A DNA stretch of 64,000 nt from Chondrus crispus (lineage: Eukaryota > Rhodophyta > Florideophyceae > Gigartinales > Gigartinaceae). The notes beneath the pieces were generated by a model. It saw only the letters and a list, made by a program, of their open reading frames with translations. It made no database searches and had not been told where the DNA came from. Positions 9,297-20,746 of this stretch are shown here, in pieces (the stretch's first letter is position 1; every line of letters starts with the position of its first letter). Position numbers and translations under genes: made by a program. The stretch is taken from the NCBI RefSeq assembly GCF_000350225.1, contig NW_005178519.1:1-64000 (forward strand). The letters are read 5' to 3'.

Positions 9297-12200
9297 GCGT
9301 CCGTTTGCTTCCGCCACCTGAGTCGCTAGCTTTCGCGACAGTAGTCACCGTAAAGAAATCCGAATCCTTCCTCAACCCCCCTGCTCTTGTGCCCTTAAGG
9401 CACCGTCTATTCTCCCGCCTCGTCGTAGATGAGGTGAGTGATGGCGTTATGAGGTTCGATCCTCGGTTCGAGTAACATTCTTTCCCTCCTTGTATTCGTC
9501 CCAGAAACGTAACCTCCTCTTCGTCAAACAGCCCTTGTGCCGTTTCGGGAGTGACGAAAGTACGGCGTGCCCGTCCGGTATCCAGACGTCGTTTACGGTG
9601 GTGAAGTTTGCCGTGGTTTCGTTGGGTGCCATCGGTCTCTCGTTGACCTCCTTGCCTGAATTGTTCTCATTCCCCTATCCCGCGGCCGTAAGGCATTTAT
9701 CTTACGGTACTGTGTCTCCAGGAACGCTTGCGCTCCGGGTCGCCGACCGGCTCGTGCGCCCTTCTCGGCGAGGGCACGAGCCGGGAATGGGCGTTGGCGC
9801 CACTACATCCTGAGAGGTCCATGGGGCACGGCATTGTCGAATGCGTCTCCCTTCGTCCCTTCAAAGGGATTGCCCCGGCTGGGATCGTGGTCACGTTCCG
9901 ACCGAGCTTGACGAGCTCTCATTGGTTGAGCTGCCTCCAAGTCCCTTTTCTGGCTTGAGGGGTATGTGGAGCGAGCTCCCTTTTGCTAGTCGCCTCCCCC
10001 TTTTTTCGAGGAACGCGCTTCTCGTGTACGCGTTGACGGAGGAACGTGCGCGCTATGCGGTCTCGTCTGTCGTCTCCCTCGGGGCGACTCGACACTTTCC
10101 ATCTCCACCCGTAGCGTGGTATGAGCCCACGCGCGTCCTCCGACCCTTTAGTTCCAAGCGATTGAGGTACGTCCTCCGTCCGATCATTCTTATAGTGCGG
10201 GGTGGGACGGCCTCGGTGCATGGCAGTCTCAGGATCAACGTGACCCGTTCAACGGACAACGTAAGGGATATCGTCGCGGTTCTTCCTGAGGCGATATATA
10301 TACCGTCTCGCGCCAGGAAGGTCGGGCTGGACTTACAGCAGCGATTATCAGTGTGGACCTCCACCGGTGGATGGAAGGCCGTGCTCTCTCATAGCTCCGA
10401 GTTCTTCCTCGCGTATTTCCCGTGCGGTTTGCTTCTCTTTGTCCATCACGATCCTTTGGTACTCCTTACGACACGTCTGTTGTGGGTTTCCCCTGTCACC
10501 CCCTGTCCGTCAGGGGTCGATTCCTCATGATCGCTAGTCCTCGTCTGGCGAGTTCTCTTTCACCATGGTGCGCCCGATGGCCGTCTGCCTGATGACCTCA
10601 GTTTCCGTCGCGTCCCTCGAGCAAGGGATCACGGCTGACCCCGGAGGGTTTTCTTGCGGCTGGCTGAGGGCGGTACGCTCGATTGCTCGCTGCCCATCCC
10701 CATGCACGTCCCTTGCGCATATTCTCGAACCGAGGGTCTCTTCCCCTCTCGATGTCCGACTCGTGCGTCGCGTCGGAGAGTACATTCTCCCTACGCGACG
10801 GCGGCTACTCGATCTCGTCCCACTAGTAGTCGCTCTCTTCGTCGCAGTTCGGAAGGTTGGCTAGGGCGCTCGAAGGATGCGATTCAATCGGCCGAAGCCA
10901 GCGTCGCGCTTCTTTCGGTTGTTCTGGACGGTTCACGTCTGTCCGAGGAAGTAGACGTGACGGGGTTATTGTTAGCGGGATTTGACCCCGTCGGTCTTCC
11001 TCCTCACGGCGGATCAGCGGCGGGAGGCGGCGTGGTAGCGCGCGGGAAATGACTCCTCCGTGGATCCGCGTGCGCCGGTACGATCGGATGCTCGAGGACG
11101 CTCCTCCCTTCACACCACCGCCGGTGCGGCCAGTGCCCGATTCGGTCGTTCGTTCTCTCCCCTCGTCCGGGTGGGGGCTCAGTTCCTTTTAGCAAGACCC
11201 CTTTACAGGTCTCCCGCTAGGACGTACTGTCTGTCAAGTATGCCGGCGTCGTTTACCTCCAAGGGCCGTCCTCGGAGCGGCCGCTGGTTCGTCGGGTCCG
11301 TCCCCGAAGCGTCCCGATCTTTTGGGGTGCTGTTCTTGGCTCGTAGACGGCGCGGCGTGCGGGCGGCGCCGTGCCACGTCTTCCCCGGACGAAATTCGCC
11401 TCGGTCGCGCGTCCCGGGTCTTCTTTGGGTCTTCGTCTCGTACGTTAGGCCTTGTGCGACCTGTGTTCTGTATGCGGGAAATCGAAGGAGACGTGCGAAG
11501 CGCAGTGGAGATGTTAGAGGCGCCAGCTGTCGGGGGTTCGCGTTCTACCGCGCCCCTCTCCTTCGACGGCGGGGTGGGGGAGCGGGCTCGCACGCGCGAG
11601 AGCAGCTCGCGGGAGAACGGCTCGGGCATCTCGCGCGAGTAGTACGCGGTCGGATGCGTGCGGAGGTGACTGTGGGCAAAGCCGTTCGGTTGGCTTGGGG
11701 GTGCCGGCGCCGGGATTGCGCGGCGTCCGTTTGTCGTATTCGCACCTTCCTCTCCTTCGGTGAGGGGGCGGAATTGTGTACCTCCTGTCCGGTACCCGTT
11801 GTACCCTAGCTCAGGGCCGTCGGCCTTCTCCTTGCTTTTGGTATGGCGTACAGTACCCCCGTGTGCCATGCACGTGCTGGTGTAATTGCCACCGTTGATT
11901 TTCCGTTATTTTAGTGGGGTCATGGCGGGGTGATTTGGTGATGACGCAACCGGTGTTGGCGCATGGCTCGCACTCGCTCACGTGCCACGTTCTCATCCCC
12001 CGTAATTTTCCCTATTATGGGGCATGTGTCGGCGGCGGTTTTGGGGTGTATCGCGTCTGTGCGCATATACTGGTGCCCCTCAGGCTGAGTTGCTTTCGCT
12101 TACCCCCCCTTCCATAACTATCCTCGCTACTGCTGTGGCGAATGCAGCCTCGTTCGTCTGTGCATCTGCCGACGCGTTTTGCGCGCTTTCTTGCGTACGA

Positions 12201-12720
12201 CCCACACCGGGAGGGTCATGATCCGGTCTTCTGCCGGGCTCTCCGACACGGATGCTGATTGAAAGCTCGACGTGAGCCTCCCCCTTCTCGGTTATACCGA
12301 GACCAAAGCGACGGGCATTCTTGGTCGCTTACTCTTCCCACCGAGGGCTCTCGTGATCCCACTGTTGATCTCCCCGTTCGTCGGGCGCCCCTCCTCGCCG
12401 TGGTTGCTGGACTTAACGGATCGTCCGGCAATCCTGTTCGGGGGCGGGTCGTCCGACTTTTCCGATCCGAACCGGGTTTCGCGGTCCTCGTAATGTCGGT
12501 CATTACGAGGGCCCAACCTTTTTCTTCAGGCAGTTCGTAATGTCCTTTTCTTATGTCTCGCGTTCTTGACGCCCGAGAAGTCAAGACGACTTGACTTGAA
12601 CACGTCCCCGGCTGTGACCCTCCGATAGGGTCCACCGTCCTCCTTCGCTTCCCCTTTTTGTCTGTTCGTGCAAGCTGGGGTTAATCCGCGAAGGCGAAGG
12701 AGCGGTTGACGGCCCCCCCC
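9297..12720. other. Weakly coding 3.4-kb internal region of element B
   Basis: Lies between the antisense ORF and the end of pol. It contains several + strand frames of 60-250 codons, but none with a recognisable domain except the candidate at 9841-10530. No repeat array is obvious. It may hold regulatory sequence or decayed coding sequence of the antisense transcription unit. Confidence 0.4.
9841..10530 (+). CDS. Possible second antisense ORF of element B
   Basis: 229 codons in the same antisense direction as the 921-codon ORF upstream of it. No family is recognised. Its stretch containing LRINVTRSTD and VAVLPEA resembles, loosely, a frame at about 38790-38900 in element C (DVNFVARDLV and VRLLPEV), which lies in a comparable position. 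If that similarity is real, this is a second conserved antisense gene; otherwise it is chance in GC-rich DNA. The start codon is uncertain. Confidence 0.3.
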   Translation: MRLPSSLQRDCPGWDRGHVPTELDELSLVELPPSPFSGLRGMWSELPFASRLPLFSRNALLVYALTEERARYAVSSVVSLGATRHFPSPPVAWYEPTRVLRPFSSKRLRYVLRPIILIVRGGTASVHGSLRINVTRSTDNVRDIVAVLPEAIYIPSRARKVGLDLQQRLSVWTSTGGWKAVLSHSSEFFLAYFPCGLLLFVHHDPLVLLTTRLLWVSPVTPCPSGVDSS

Positions 12721-15700
12721 TTAAGCGTGAACGTCCGCGTTCACGGTTTGGGTGAGGTCTCTGCCGGTACGTCTCCGTAGGCGTTGGGCGTAACGAGACA
12801 CCAACTCCTCCGGGACGTGAGTCCGCGCAGTCCAATTGGGCGCGTCGTAATCCGCCCACTTGATGAGGAACTCCGTAGTTCCGTCTTCCATGACTCGATG
12901 TTTCGGTAGCCGTTCGACGGCATACTGCGTTCCCGCGGTGACCTTATCGGCGAGGTCCCGCGGGGTCGTCGTACTTGCTCGTGGCGCGTCTATCGGAGAC
13001 GGCGCGTACACGCAGCGGTCGGCGGAGACTCGCTCGGTGACCCCATCACGATCGATCGTGATGGTTCGGCGGTCATTGGCGAGCACGCGGTAGGGTCCGA
13101 CAGCGGGCGAGGCGAGCTTGTTCGATGTCTTAGCCCCATCGGTGGGGTTGAGATATACGTATTCTCCGGGACGGAGCCGGGAATTAATACGTCGTATGCG
13201 CTTATCGAAGTCGCGCTTGTAGCGAGCCTGCGTCCGACGCAGGCTCCCGTAGGCCTTCTGGATAGTCGAATCCAAGGTCTTGAGGAACTCGGCACGTTGG
13301 TTCCCCCTATCGGAAGGGGGCGCGTCGCCGTTCGCCCGTCGGAGAGAGAACTCCGGCGGTGGCCTGCTGAGCACGAGCTCAAACGGCGTGGTGCGTGTGG
13401 TGCGATGTACGTGGGAGTTGTACGCATGCGTAAGCGGCCCCACGTACACATCCCAGTCGTCCTGGTGTTCACCCACGTAGTTCCTCAGCATCGAGGCGAT
13501 TGTTCGGTTATAACGCTCGACTTGCCCGTTCGTCTGGGGATGGTACGCCGAAGTGTACAAATTCGTTATCCCCAGAACGCGGCACGTGCTGTGGAAGAAC
13601 TTGGCATTAAACTGAGGGCCGTTGTCCGAAAGCAACGTGCGAGGGACGCCAGACTTGAACACGCACGAGTCGCAGAACGCAACTGCGACCGTGTGCGCTG
13701 TTATCGTGCGGAGCGCAACGACTTGCGTTAGCTTACTGAAGCGGTCCGTAATCACGAGCAGGAACCGTTTTCCTGTCTTCGTCTTGGGGAGCGGCCCCAA
13801 AATGTCGATCGCGAGGCTCTCGAGGGGCCTCGTAGCAGGAAACAATCTCAATCGGTTGAGATGTTTCCTCAGCTTCACCCGGTTCATTGCGCAGGTTCGA
13901 CACCCTCGCACCGTGGCTGCCACGTCTGCAGCCAGGTGGGGCCAGTAGTACTCGCGTCGAAGTGCGTAGTACATACGGTTCTGGCCCGGGTGCCCCGCGA
14001 TGGCCGGGTTGTGGCACAGGCGAAGGAGCCTGGCGCGAAGCGTCCGAGGTACCACGACCTGAACGATATCAGGGTCGAAGGGGTGTCTCCGCTTGAGCAC
14101 CCCTTGGTGGTCCTCGAAGAACGCGGAGTCCCGGGACTCTGAATGTCGTGCCAAAACGGTTTGGCAGAAGTCATTCACGCGTTGCTCCTCGGCTATCTCC
14201 TCTATCGTAAGAGGGGCCGGAAGGTCGTCCTGCGGTGGGGCGACCGGGGAGTCGAGCGCGCCAGCCTTGGGGTCTTCGGCGCGCTGGATGTCGGCGGCGT
14301 CGAACTCGTCGTTCTCCTCCCAAAACGAATGGGGTCCTTGGAGAGCGGGAGCTTCGCCGTCACCTCGCGGTTCGTCGCGCGTCCGTGCGCGCGACCTTGT
14401 TCGGGCTTCGGCTTGATTCCGTGTCGTTACGAAGACATGGACGCCCTGATGATCACAGCTCGCGGTACAAGCGTGGTCCGCGAGCTCGTTCGATACGTCT
14501 CGAACTCTCGTGCCCCCGTCGAAAGTGGGGATGTCGTCATCCACCTTGACGGTGGAGCGAAGGTCATCGGCGACACGAGGCGACACGAGGTGTGACAGGG
14601 CATCGGGCACCTGGTGCACGCGCCCGGGGCGGTACTGAATGGTGAAATCGTATTCAGCCAGACGTAGCCGCCACCGGGTGAGTCTTCCGGAACTCTCGGT
14701 GAGGGACATGAGCCATCGGAGGGCGTCATGGTCCGTCTGTACGGTGAACTTCGTGCCTTCTACGTACGACCGTAGTGTGCGGACGGCCCACACTACGGCG
14801 AAGCACTCGCGTTCGGTAGCGCTGTAGTTGCGCTCAGTATCGGACAGTGAGTACGACCAATACCCCACGGGGCGCCAGTCGTTCGGCTCTTCGTGCTCCT
14901 GAAGTAAGGTGCAGCCGAGTTGGTAGGCACTCGCGTCGGTGTCTATCATGTACGGACGACCGTGCCGGGGCAACGCGAGGATCGGCGGAGCGATCATGCA
15001 CTTCTTAAGGTTCTCGAACGCCTGAAGTTGCAGCTCCGTGGGGTTATAGAAATCGGGATCTGAATCCTTGCGCGTCATGTCGGTCAGAGGACGCGCAATC
15101 TTTGCGAACCCCTTAACGAATCGGCGATATACGTTACACGCCCCGAGGAACGAGCGCACTTGCGTCAACGTCCTCGGGAACGTGAACGTCTTGAAAGCGT
15201 CGGCCGCCGTATCGGCCACGCTCAACTTGCCTGGGGAGATGACGTGCCCCAGGTAGTGCACCTTCGGTCGGAAGAAGCTGCACTTCTTGAGCTTAAAGGA
15301 GATACCGGAACTCCGCAGTAAGCTCAAGACGGTATCGAGATGCCTCGCGTGTTCTCCGTGCGTACGGGAGAACACGATCACATCGTCGAAATAGACGAGG
15401 CATATTTGCCAGCGGACTCCGGAGAGTATTATGTCCAGCGCACGTTGGAAGGTGGCCGGTGCCCCTTTGAGTCCAAACGGCATGCGCAAGTGGCGAAACG
15501 TGCCCATGTGCGTCGTAAACGTGGTCTTATCCCGGTCTTCCGGAGCGACCGGGATCTGCCAATAACCGGAATTGCAGTCCAACGTGGTGAAGACGGCTGC
15601 ATCTCCTAACGAGTCGATGCAGTCGTCCATCCGTGGCAGCGGATACGAATCCGCTGCGGTCTTCGCGTTGAGACGCCGGTAGTCTACGCAGAACCGAAGA

Positions 15701-17301
15701 GAGCCGTCTTTCTTCGGTACGAGAACCACCGGGGACGCCCACTCGGTGCTCGCGGGTTCGATAACCCCTGCGTTCAACATCTTGTTGACCTCCTTCGCAA
15801 CCATTTCGCGCATGGCCGGGCCCTTCCGATAGGGCATAGAACGAATCGGTTTCGTTCCCGGTTCGAGGGGGATGCAGTGCTCCGTGGCTTGGATCTTTCC
15901 AAGCGCACCGCTCCACAAACTCGAGTGCTTACGGAGCATCTCGAGTACGTGGCCACGGAGCTTGTCATCGTCGATGTATGACAGGTCGATCTCTTTTTCC
16001 CAATCCATCGGTGGATTTTCGGGATCCTTTTGCTGGGGGAGTACAGTACCTCTCGCCGCCGGTTGGCCTAAAGGTGACCGTTCGACCGGGTCGACCCCCC
16101 TGCCCCCGGCGGTGGTCTTATCGTCGGAGTTGGATCGGCCAACTCCTACCCCACCGACTTGATCGGTCAAGTCGGTCAGGTGTAGCGCGTGCGCGATCCC
16201 CTCGGCGACCTTACGTTTGGGAGTGAGGATCGCGATGGGGTTGCGCTTCGCGTATCCCACGACGGTGTGCTTCGGAAGCCTTCTTTCTCGTCGTGAGAAA
16301 TTCGCGACGATGACGTCGAAGGTCTGATTCGGTAGGACCTCCGCGACGCTATTCGTCAGCCTCACTCCATGTCGGTGTTGGAGTGAGGGCTTGGGTTCCA
16401 GGAACACGAGGCCCCTCCCCGCGGTTGTCACACGCACGCGGGCTTGTGACATCGCGGGGATGGTAACCCAGCGGGCGATTCGGATCGCTTGCGGGGCCTC
16501 CTCGCGTACGTCTGGCCGACCCGTGTGTCGCCCGTGTCGCCTGGTAGGGGGAGTCGACTCCCCCTTTCCGTCAACGATGGCGACGGAACCGCCTTGGCGT
16601 AGCTCCATTCGTTGAGCTTCGATGTCGATACATCGCACGTGCGTATCGATGAAGGCCGTGCCGAGAAGGACCGGCACGGCGAGCTGGTCCGCAACTACGA
16701 ACGGAATTCGGAACACCGTGTTCCTCAACCGCACGGCCAGGCGGACGACAGCCGAAAGCTTGAGGGGGTTGCTATTCGCGCCTGCCAATCGTGGCAGAGG
16801 TGCGTCGTGCACGACGTAACGCGTCCAATCGGGGGGAAGGTCGGCCTTCCTCACCAGATTATACCCCGAGCACGTATCAACGGCGATCGTGCGGGGTTTA
16901 AATGCATTTCCCTCTGTGGCTATCGAGCCGAGGACGTTGTAGATCTTCGACGTCAGAAGGCAAATGACGCCGTCGACAACCTTCGGGGCGACCTTATCGG
17001 TGAGGTCGTTCCGCCGGGGCCCTCGATTTCGGTGCTGGCCCCGCTTGCGTTTCCTTCTCCCCCTTCCTTGGGGCGTCCGCGGATCAGTGACGCCCCTCGG
17101 ATTACTCGAGTCCGTACGACACGGACCTTCCTCCGGCGACCTTGGGCTCGCGGGAGTCAGGGGGTCGACCGAATCTTTTCGGTCGTTGTTGCCCCCGTCG
17201 CCATCGTTACGCCTCACCGGGACGTCGGCTGTCCCGGTGTCTTGTTCTCCTAACGTCGGGCCTTCGGAGGCCTCAACGTGCGCTCCCTCCTGTATCGGCA
17301 T
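12721..17301 (-). CDS. pol: Ty3/gypsy pol polyprotein of element B: protease, RT, RNase H, integrase, chromodomain-like tail
   Basis: An uninterrupted 1526-codon frame with ATG start and TAA stop. The protease region near residue 139 reads VDTCSGYNL, where the usual catalytic triplet is DTG or DSG. The reverse transcriptase has YFDD near 635. RNase H has DTDASAYQLG near 789. The integrase zinc site is HNPAIAGHPG near 1098 with CRTC near 1135; the DDE residues lie in AIDILGPLP (1166), LSDNGPQF (1227) and QTNGQVERYNR (1259). The last 60 residues are chromodomain-like (LIKWADYDAPNW) but less typical than in family A. Pol is in a different frame from gag, with its ATG about 140 bases after the TAA at 17442. 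An intact pol beside a broken gag suggests recent decay, or complementation in trans. Confidence 0.95.
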   Translation of the reverse strand: MPIQEGAHVEASEGPTLGEQDTGTADVPVRRNDGDGGNNDRKDSVDPLTPASPRSPEEGPCRTDSSNPRGVTDPRTPQGRGRRKRKRGQHRNRGPRRNDLTDKVAPKVVDGVICLLTSKIYNVLGSIATEGNAFKPRTIAVDTCSGYNLVRKADLPPDWTRYVVHDAPLPRLAGANSNPLKLSAVVRLAVRLRNTVFRIPFVVADQLAVPVLLGTAFIDTHVRCIDIEAQRMELRQGGSVAIVDGKGESTPPTRRHGRHTGRPDVREEAPQAIRIARWVTIPAMSQARVRVTTAGRGLVFLEPKPSLQHRHGVRLTNSVAEVLPNQTFDVIVANFSRRERRLPKHTVVGYAKRNPIAILTPKRKVAEGIAHALHLTDLTDQVGGVGVGRSNSDDKTTAGGRGVDPVERSPLGQPAARGTVLPQQKDPENPPMDWEKEIDLSYIDDDKLRGHVLEMLRKHSSLWSGALGKIQATEHCIPLEPGTKPIRSMPYRKGPAMREMVAKEVNKMLNAGVIEPASTEWASPVVLVPKKDGSLRFCVDYRRLNAKTAADSYPLPRMDDCIDSLGDAAVFTTLDCNSGYWQIPVAPEDRDKTTFTTHMGTFRHLRMPFGLKGAPATFQRALDIILSGVRWQICLVYFDDVIVFSRTHGEHARHLDTVLSLLRSSGISFKLKKCSFFRPKVHYLGHVISPGKLSVADTAADAFKTFTFPRTLTQVRSFLGACNVYRRFVKGFAKIARPLTDMTRKDSDPDFYNPTELQLQAFENLKKCMIAPPILALPRHGRPYMIDTDASAYQLGCTLLQEHEEPNDWRPVGYWSYSLSDTERNYSATERECFAVVWAVRTLRSYVEGTKFTVQTDHDALRWLMSLTESSGRLTRWRLRLAEYDFTIQYRPGRVHQVPDALSHLVSPRVADDLRSTVKVDDDIPTFDGGTRVRDVSNELADHACTASCDHQGVHVFVTTRNQAEARTRSRARTRDEPRGDGEAPALQGPHSFWEENDEFDAADIQRAEDPKAGALDSPVAPPQDDLPAPLTIEEIAEEQRVNDFCQTVLARHSESRDSAFFEDHQGVLKRRHPFDPDIVQVVVPRTLRARLLRLCHNPAIAGHPGQNRMYYALRREYYWPHLAADVAATVRGCRTCAMNRVKLRKHLNRLRLFPATRPLESLAIDILGPLPKTKTGKRFLLVITDRFSKLTQVVALRTITAHTVAVAFCDSCVFKSGVPRTLLSDNGPQFNAKFFHSTCRVLGITNLYTSAYHPQTNGQVERYNRTIASMLRNYVGEHQDDWDVYVGPLTHAYNSHVHRTTRTTPFELVLSRPPPEFSLRRANGDAPPSDRGNQRAEFLKTLDSTIQKAYGSLRRTQARYKRDFDKRIRRINSRLRPGEYVYLNPTDGAKTSNKLASPAVGPYRVLANDRRTITIDRDGVTERVSADRCVYAPSPIDAPRASTTTPRDLADKVTAGTQYAVERLPKHRVMEDGTTEFLIKWADYDAPNWTARTHVPEELVSRYAQRLRRRTGRDLTQTVNADVHA

Positions 17302-17441
17302 TACAGGAGCTCCCGTGCCCGCCTCCGGAAGCGGGGGATGTATTATCGGACAATACCCCCCGTGTCCTTGGCGAGCACGCAGGGTCGGGTCTAGTTCGTG
17401 GGGAAAAGACGGCTCACGCGACCGCGTGTACGTAACCGTCT

Positions 17442-20012
17442 TTACCCTTTTTTCGAACTACCCGTGCTATCGGAGCTAACCTCCTGGCTATCGACGGCCA
17501 GGTCCTCTTCCGGTAGCCGGTCGCGTGGGTCGGGACGATTCCCCCACTGCGGCTCGGCGGCCATGGCGAAGTACTCCGGTACTTTCGGGCCTTGACCTGC
17601 GGCGTCCGGTCGTCGCAGGATATGGGGGACGAAGCGAGTCGGCTCTCCTTCGTGACCCTCCGTGGGTAGAGGGTACGGATCCTCTACCCAGTCTTGCAGG
17701 TACATTATCGCATTTTGTACCTGTTGGGGTAACCGAGAACGGTCTCGGTCCCCTCTTTCTCCTTGTCAGGGGTACCTTGTGTCCGCCTGGCGATAGGCGG
17801 GTCGATCCCGACGATCGACTTCTTTACGACGGTACCGGCCTCCACGGGGGGCGAAGCGTGCGCTCCCACCCGTTCGGTTCGGGAAAACTTGGCGCGGGGG
17901 ACGGCCCTCGCCCACCGCTTGCCGGAGGAGATTGCGCGCACCGGGGCGGGTCTCCATCTGGTAGCGGTAGTTCCTGTACGCCGTGAACATTCGTTGTTCC
18001 GGCGACAGGAACGGGCTCGCGTACATGGCATGCCCGTACGTACGGCATAGCCAGCACACGTACGCGCTGCCGTCCGTTGAGGCGAAGGTCGCCGCGTGCC
18101 GCGCCTTCTCATCGGTGAGGAGGGGCACGCGAGGCGCTTCGCCTCCTGCATCTCGGCTCGATATGTCGAGCTCTGCGGCCCGGGGGTCGGTACCCCTTGC
18201 CACTCTTGGAGTGGCCGCGAAGGCGGTCGCGTAACTCGATGTCGTTCCGGTCGACATCGGTGAGGGGGTTCGTGCCCCCACGGGCCCTGCTCCTTGCGTA
18301 ATGAGGACAGGGTCGGCCTGCCACTCATCCTCCCCGATATGGAGGGTCGAGGCGGGCGAACTTGTGGCGGCGGACTTCGTAGTCCTGCCAGCCTTCCCTG
18401 CCGGTTTCGAATCCGGCAGAGGTAAACAGCGCCGAGCGCGGTACGTTGTACCTTCCGCCGTGGCGATACGGCGGATGGTCGGAAGATCGGTCTTCTGACT
18501 GCCTGGCAGCCTTTGCACAGTTTCGGATACTGCGGCACGGGTTGCCGGTGCAAGTCCCCGCACGAAGTAGTGCGCGGGGGACTGTTCGGAGAAGACTGCC
18601 GTGCATCAGAACGCGGCAGTCTCGAGTCGGTCAGCAAACGTGCTTTTCGTCTCATGCGATTGCTGTCGCGCCGTAGCGACAGCGTCGTACGCTTCACCTA
18701 ACACGTCGTCCGTGAGGTAGCGTTTTAAGAATTGATTCACGAGCCCCGGCCAGCTCACGTCGTCGTGGAGCTGGCCGGCGCGGAGGCCACGCATCGTATA
18801 ACTCGTATACAGGCGCTCTGCGTCGCGCTCGAGGAAGTGCGCGAGGACTCGTACCGCAACACCTTCGGTCAGGTGTTGCGCGTTGAAGGTGATTCGGATA
18901 TCCTTCAAGAACGGCAGCAGCTGGATCGGGTCGGTACCGTCGAAGCTGCACATCGTGGGACGGATCCCCCGACAGTGTTGGACGTACTTCGCGATCCGTC
19001 CCGCGTCACCCGAGGTAACGAGCCTCGAGGTGTTATCCAAGCGGTACATACGATAGTCAGCAACGGCGCTGAACTCTTGGATCATAGTATGTACCGGCTC
19101 GAGCTCGGGTTCAGCGGGACCCAGCGTGCCGAAGGAGGTAACCGGTAGCGTACGGACGTCTACCGGACCTGGATGCTCGGCGTAACTCGCCGGCGGGTAG
19201 CCGCCCCAGCGGGGATCGACGGAGAACAGCGGTTCTCCGGATCCGCGGGCGGCTCCTCCACGGTCCTGTTCGTCCGCGTACGATACGCGGTCCACTTGCC
19301 GCCTACTTCCGACGATAGGCGGCAAGGCTTGGGTCTCAGACGCGAAGTTCGCGTCTATCGGAGGACGGCTTCCTTCTGCAGTCCGACTGGTAGCGGCACC
19401 AGTCGGACGCCAACCTTCGGGGGCGGCGGCGCTCGGAGGTACGGTACCACCGGGCCCTCTCGAAGGGGCACCGGGTAGCCTTTCGGCCATGGTACGTTCC
19501 ATGTCACGAGCACGCCGACGAGTGGCGTCGAGCTCAGCGGAGAGGTGCGCGAACGCACCCAACTGCTCTGCGGACGGAGAGGTTCGGTCCTCGGGTCGTC
19601 TCACCGAGGTCGGCCTCTCAGGGCGACCTTGCCCGGACGGTCCGGGCGAGGCGAAACGGGAGTCTTCGACGAGCACGATCCGCGAGTGTAACTCGTCGAT
19701 CAGTGCTCGGAGATTCTCTAAGGAATGCGTCACTCTATCGAACCTCCCTTCACGCAGGGAGCGGAGTTCGGCCATACATCGAGTGTATACATGGTCGAAT
19801 ACATCGATCCGAAGGGAAGTATGGACTTCCTCGATGTATTCGGCTATGCGTTCGAACATCGCCGCCGCTCTTTCCTCGGAGGATCCGAGCGACGGTTCGC
19901 GGTCACGAGGACCTGCGTCGCCGTCGCCCGACGGGGCGGATGGGGACTGCACAGCGGCCGGGCTCAGATCCGCCGCTTCGGAGCGGATCGAGGGCTCAAA
20001 CTCTTGGCTCAT
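17442..20012 (-). pseudogene. gag: gag of element B with two in-frame TGA stops
   Basis: One frame runs from a true ATG at 20012 to TAA at 17442 (about 857 codons), interrupted only by TGA at 18606-18608 and TGA at 17766-17768. The first part has Ser/Pro-rich and charged sequence, then a capsid-like helical region. Alignment with family A gag around the first stop (ALR-CGTVF in A, AAF-stop-CTAVF here) suggests an Arg codon, CGA, became TGA. A CWLCRTYGH motif near 18070 resembles the first half of a zinc knuckle but lacks a clear last Cys. Gag forms the cytoplasmic particle that packages element RNA. As it stands only the first 468 residues would be made. Confidence 0.85.
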
Positions 20013-20073
20013 CTCGACGCGATCGGTTCGCGGAGGGAAGCGGAAGTCTTCTCGGAGATCGGACTCCAGGGTC

Positions 20074-20091
20074 TTCTAGGTCGGGAGACCA
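20074..20091 (-). other. Primer-binding site of element B
   Basis: On the - strand the sequence TGGTCTCCCGACCTAGAA follows the 5' LTR after a one-base gap. TGG is the expected complement of a tRNA CCA end. I do not assign the tRNA. Confidence 0.6.
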
Positions 20092-20092
20092 C

Positions 20093-20746
20093 TGTAGCAT
20101 AAACACCCCCAGCGATAGGGGTGTATGCACAGTTCGACCGAGACCCCGTCCGATCGGGAAGACGGGGGTGAAGCGGGACACCAGCTAACGGCACCGGGCA
20201 GCGGGCCCGAGTAGCGTGGTAGAGCGGGAACGGGGAGGACGCCGGTACGTGCGAGCGGTTCGACGCCTCGACGCCCCGGCGCGGTACTGGGTAACGATCC
20301 AGTACCGACGGGCGGAGGCGGAGCCGACTCGTGGGCGTACCGCGCGCGTCCTCAACCCGCGCTCGGTGCCGCTCTAAGGTAGTTAGCGAACGCTACCTTA
20401 GAATAAGCGGGAAGTCGGCCCTTGACGGTCGGTGGGTGACAAGTCCGTCCTTGTTCTCCTCCACCGCCGCCGATCCGCTCCATATTTAATGTACATAATA
20501 ACCTATCATAATAGTACAGTACCGATGTACTGTAGCGATCGGTCGACACTGTAATACTGTCAGCCATCGGGGCTGACAGTACACGTGTATGGGCGTTCTT
20601 CGGTCCCGCGCGTACACGTGTACACGTACGCCCCCTGTACTCGGGGATACACGTGGTGGTACTGTAGAGCATCGAGCCTACAGTAACCGATCCGGTTCTG
20701 AGTTGATCCAATCTAAAATAAAGCTCCAGGGGGGGGTTATACTACA
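20093..20746 (-). repeat. 5' LTR of element B (654 bp)
   Basis: Read on the - strand it begins TGTAGTATAACCCC and ends GTTTATGCTACA. It matches the LTR piece at 51875-52524 at about 98 percent by eye, in opposite orientation. It is full of perfect short inverted repeats, such as CTGTCAGCCCCGATGGCTGACAG and GGTACTGGATCG...CCAGTACC. A TATA-like ATTAAATATGG lies on the - strand at about 20482-20490 and is kept in the solo LTR at 55858-56450, so it may be the promoter. The flank TTTCT at 20747-20751 is the target duplication. Confidence 0.92.
20481..20490 (-). promoter_or_regulatory. TATA-like box in the family B LTR
   Basis: The - strand reads ACATTAAATATGG here. The same motif is conserved at 52128-52140 (other B LTR) and at 56059-56069 in the related solo LTR, in LTR sense. 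This conservation in otherwise drifting sequence is the only evidence. Confidence 0.4.

Larger units (their letters stand above)
6461..20746 (-). mobile_element. Ty3/gypsy element B (body; rest of its 3' LTR is at 51875-52524)
   Basis: Read on the - strand the order is 5' LTR (20746-20093), primer-binding site, gag, pol, a 3.4-kb weakly coding stretch, an ORF on the opposite strand, polypurine tract, and the first bases of the 3' LTR, where A0 is inserted. The element lies in a tyrosine-recombinase gene. Its target duplication is TTTCT at 20747-20751 on this side and AGAAA at 52525-52529 on the other. The LTR pair differs at about eleven positions by eye, more than the A0 pair, as expected for the older, invaded element. 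Confidence 0.9.

Noticed and set aside
11060-11809. 249-codon + strand frame in element B as a gene
   Set aside because: Arg-rich, no domain, and overlapping open frames on the other strand; composition explains it.
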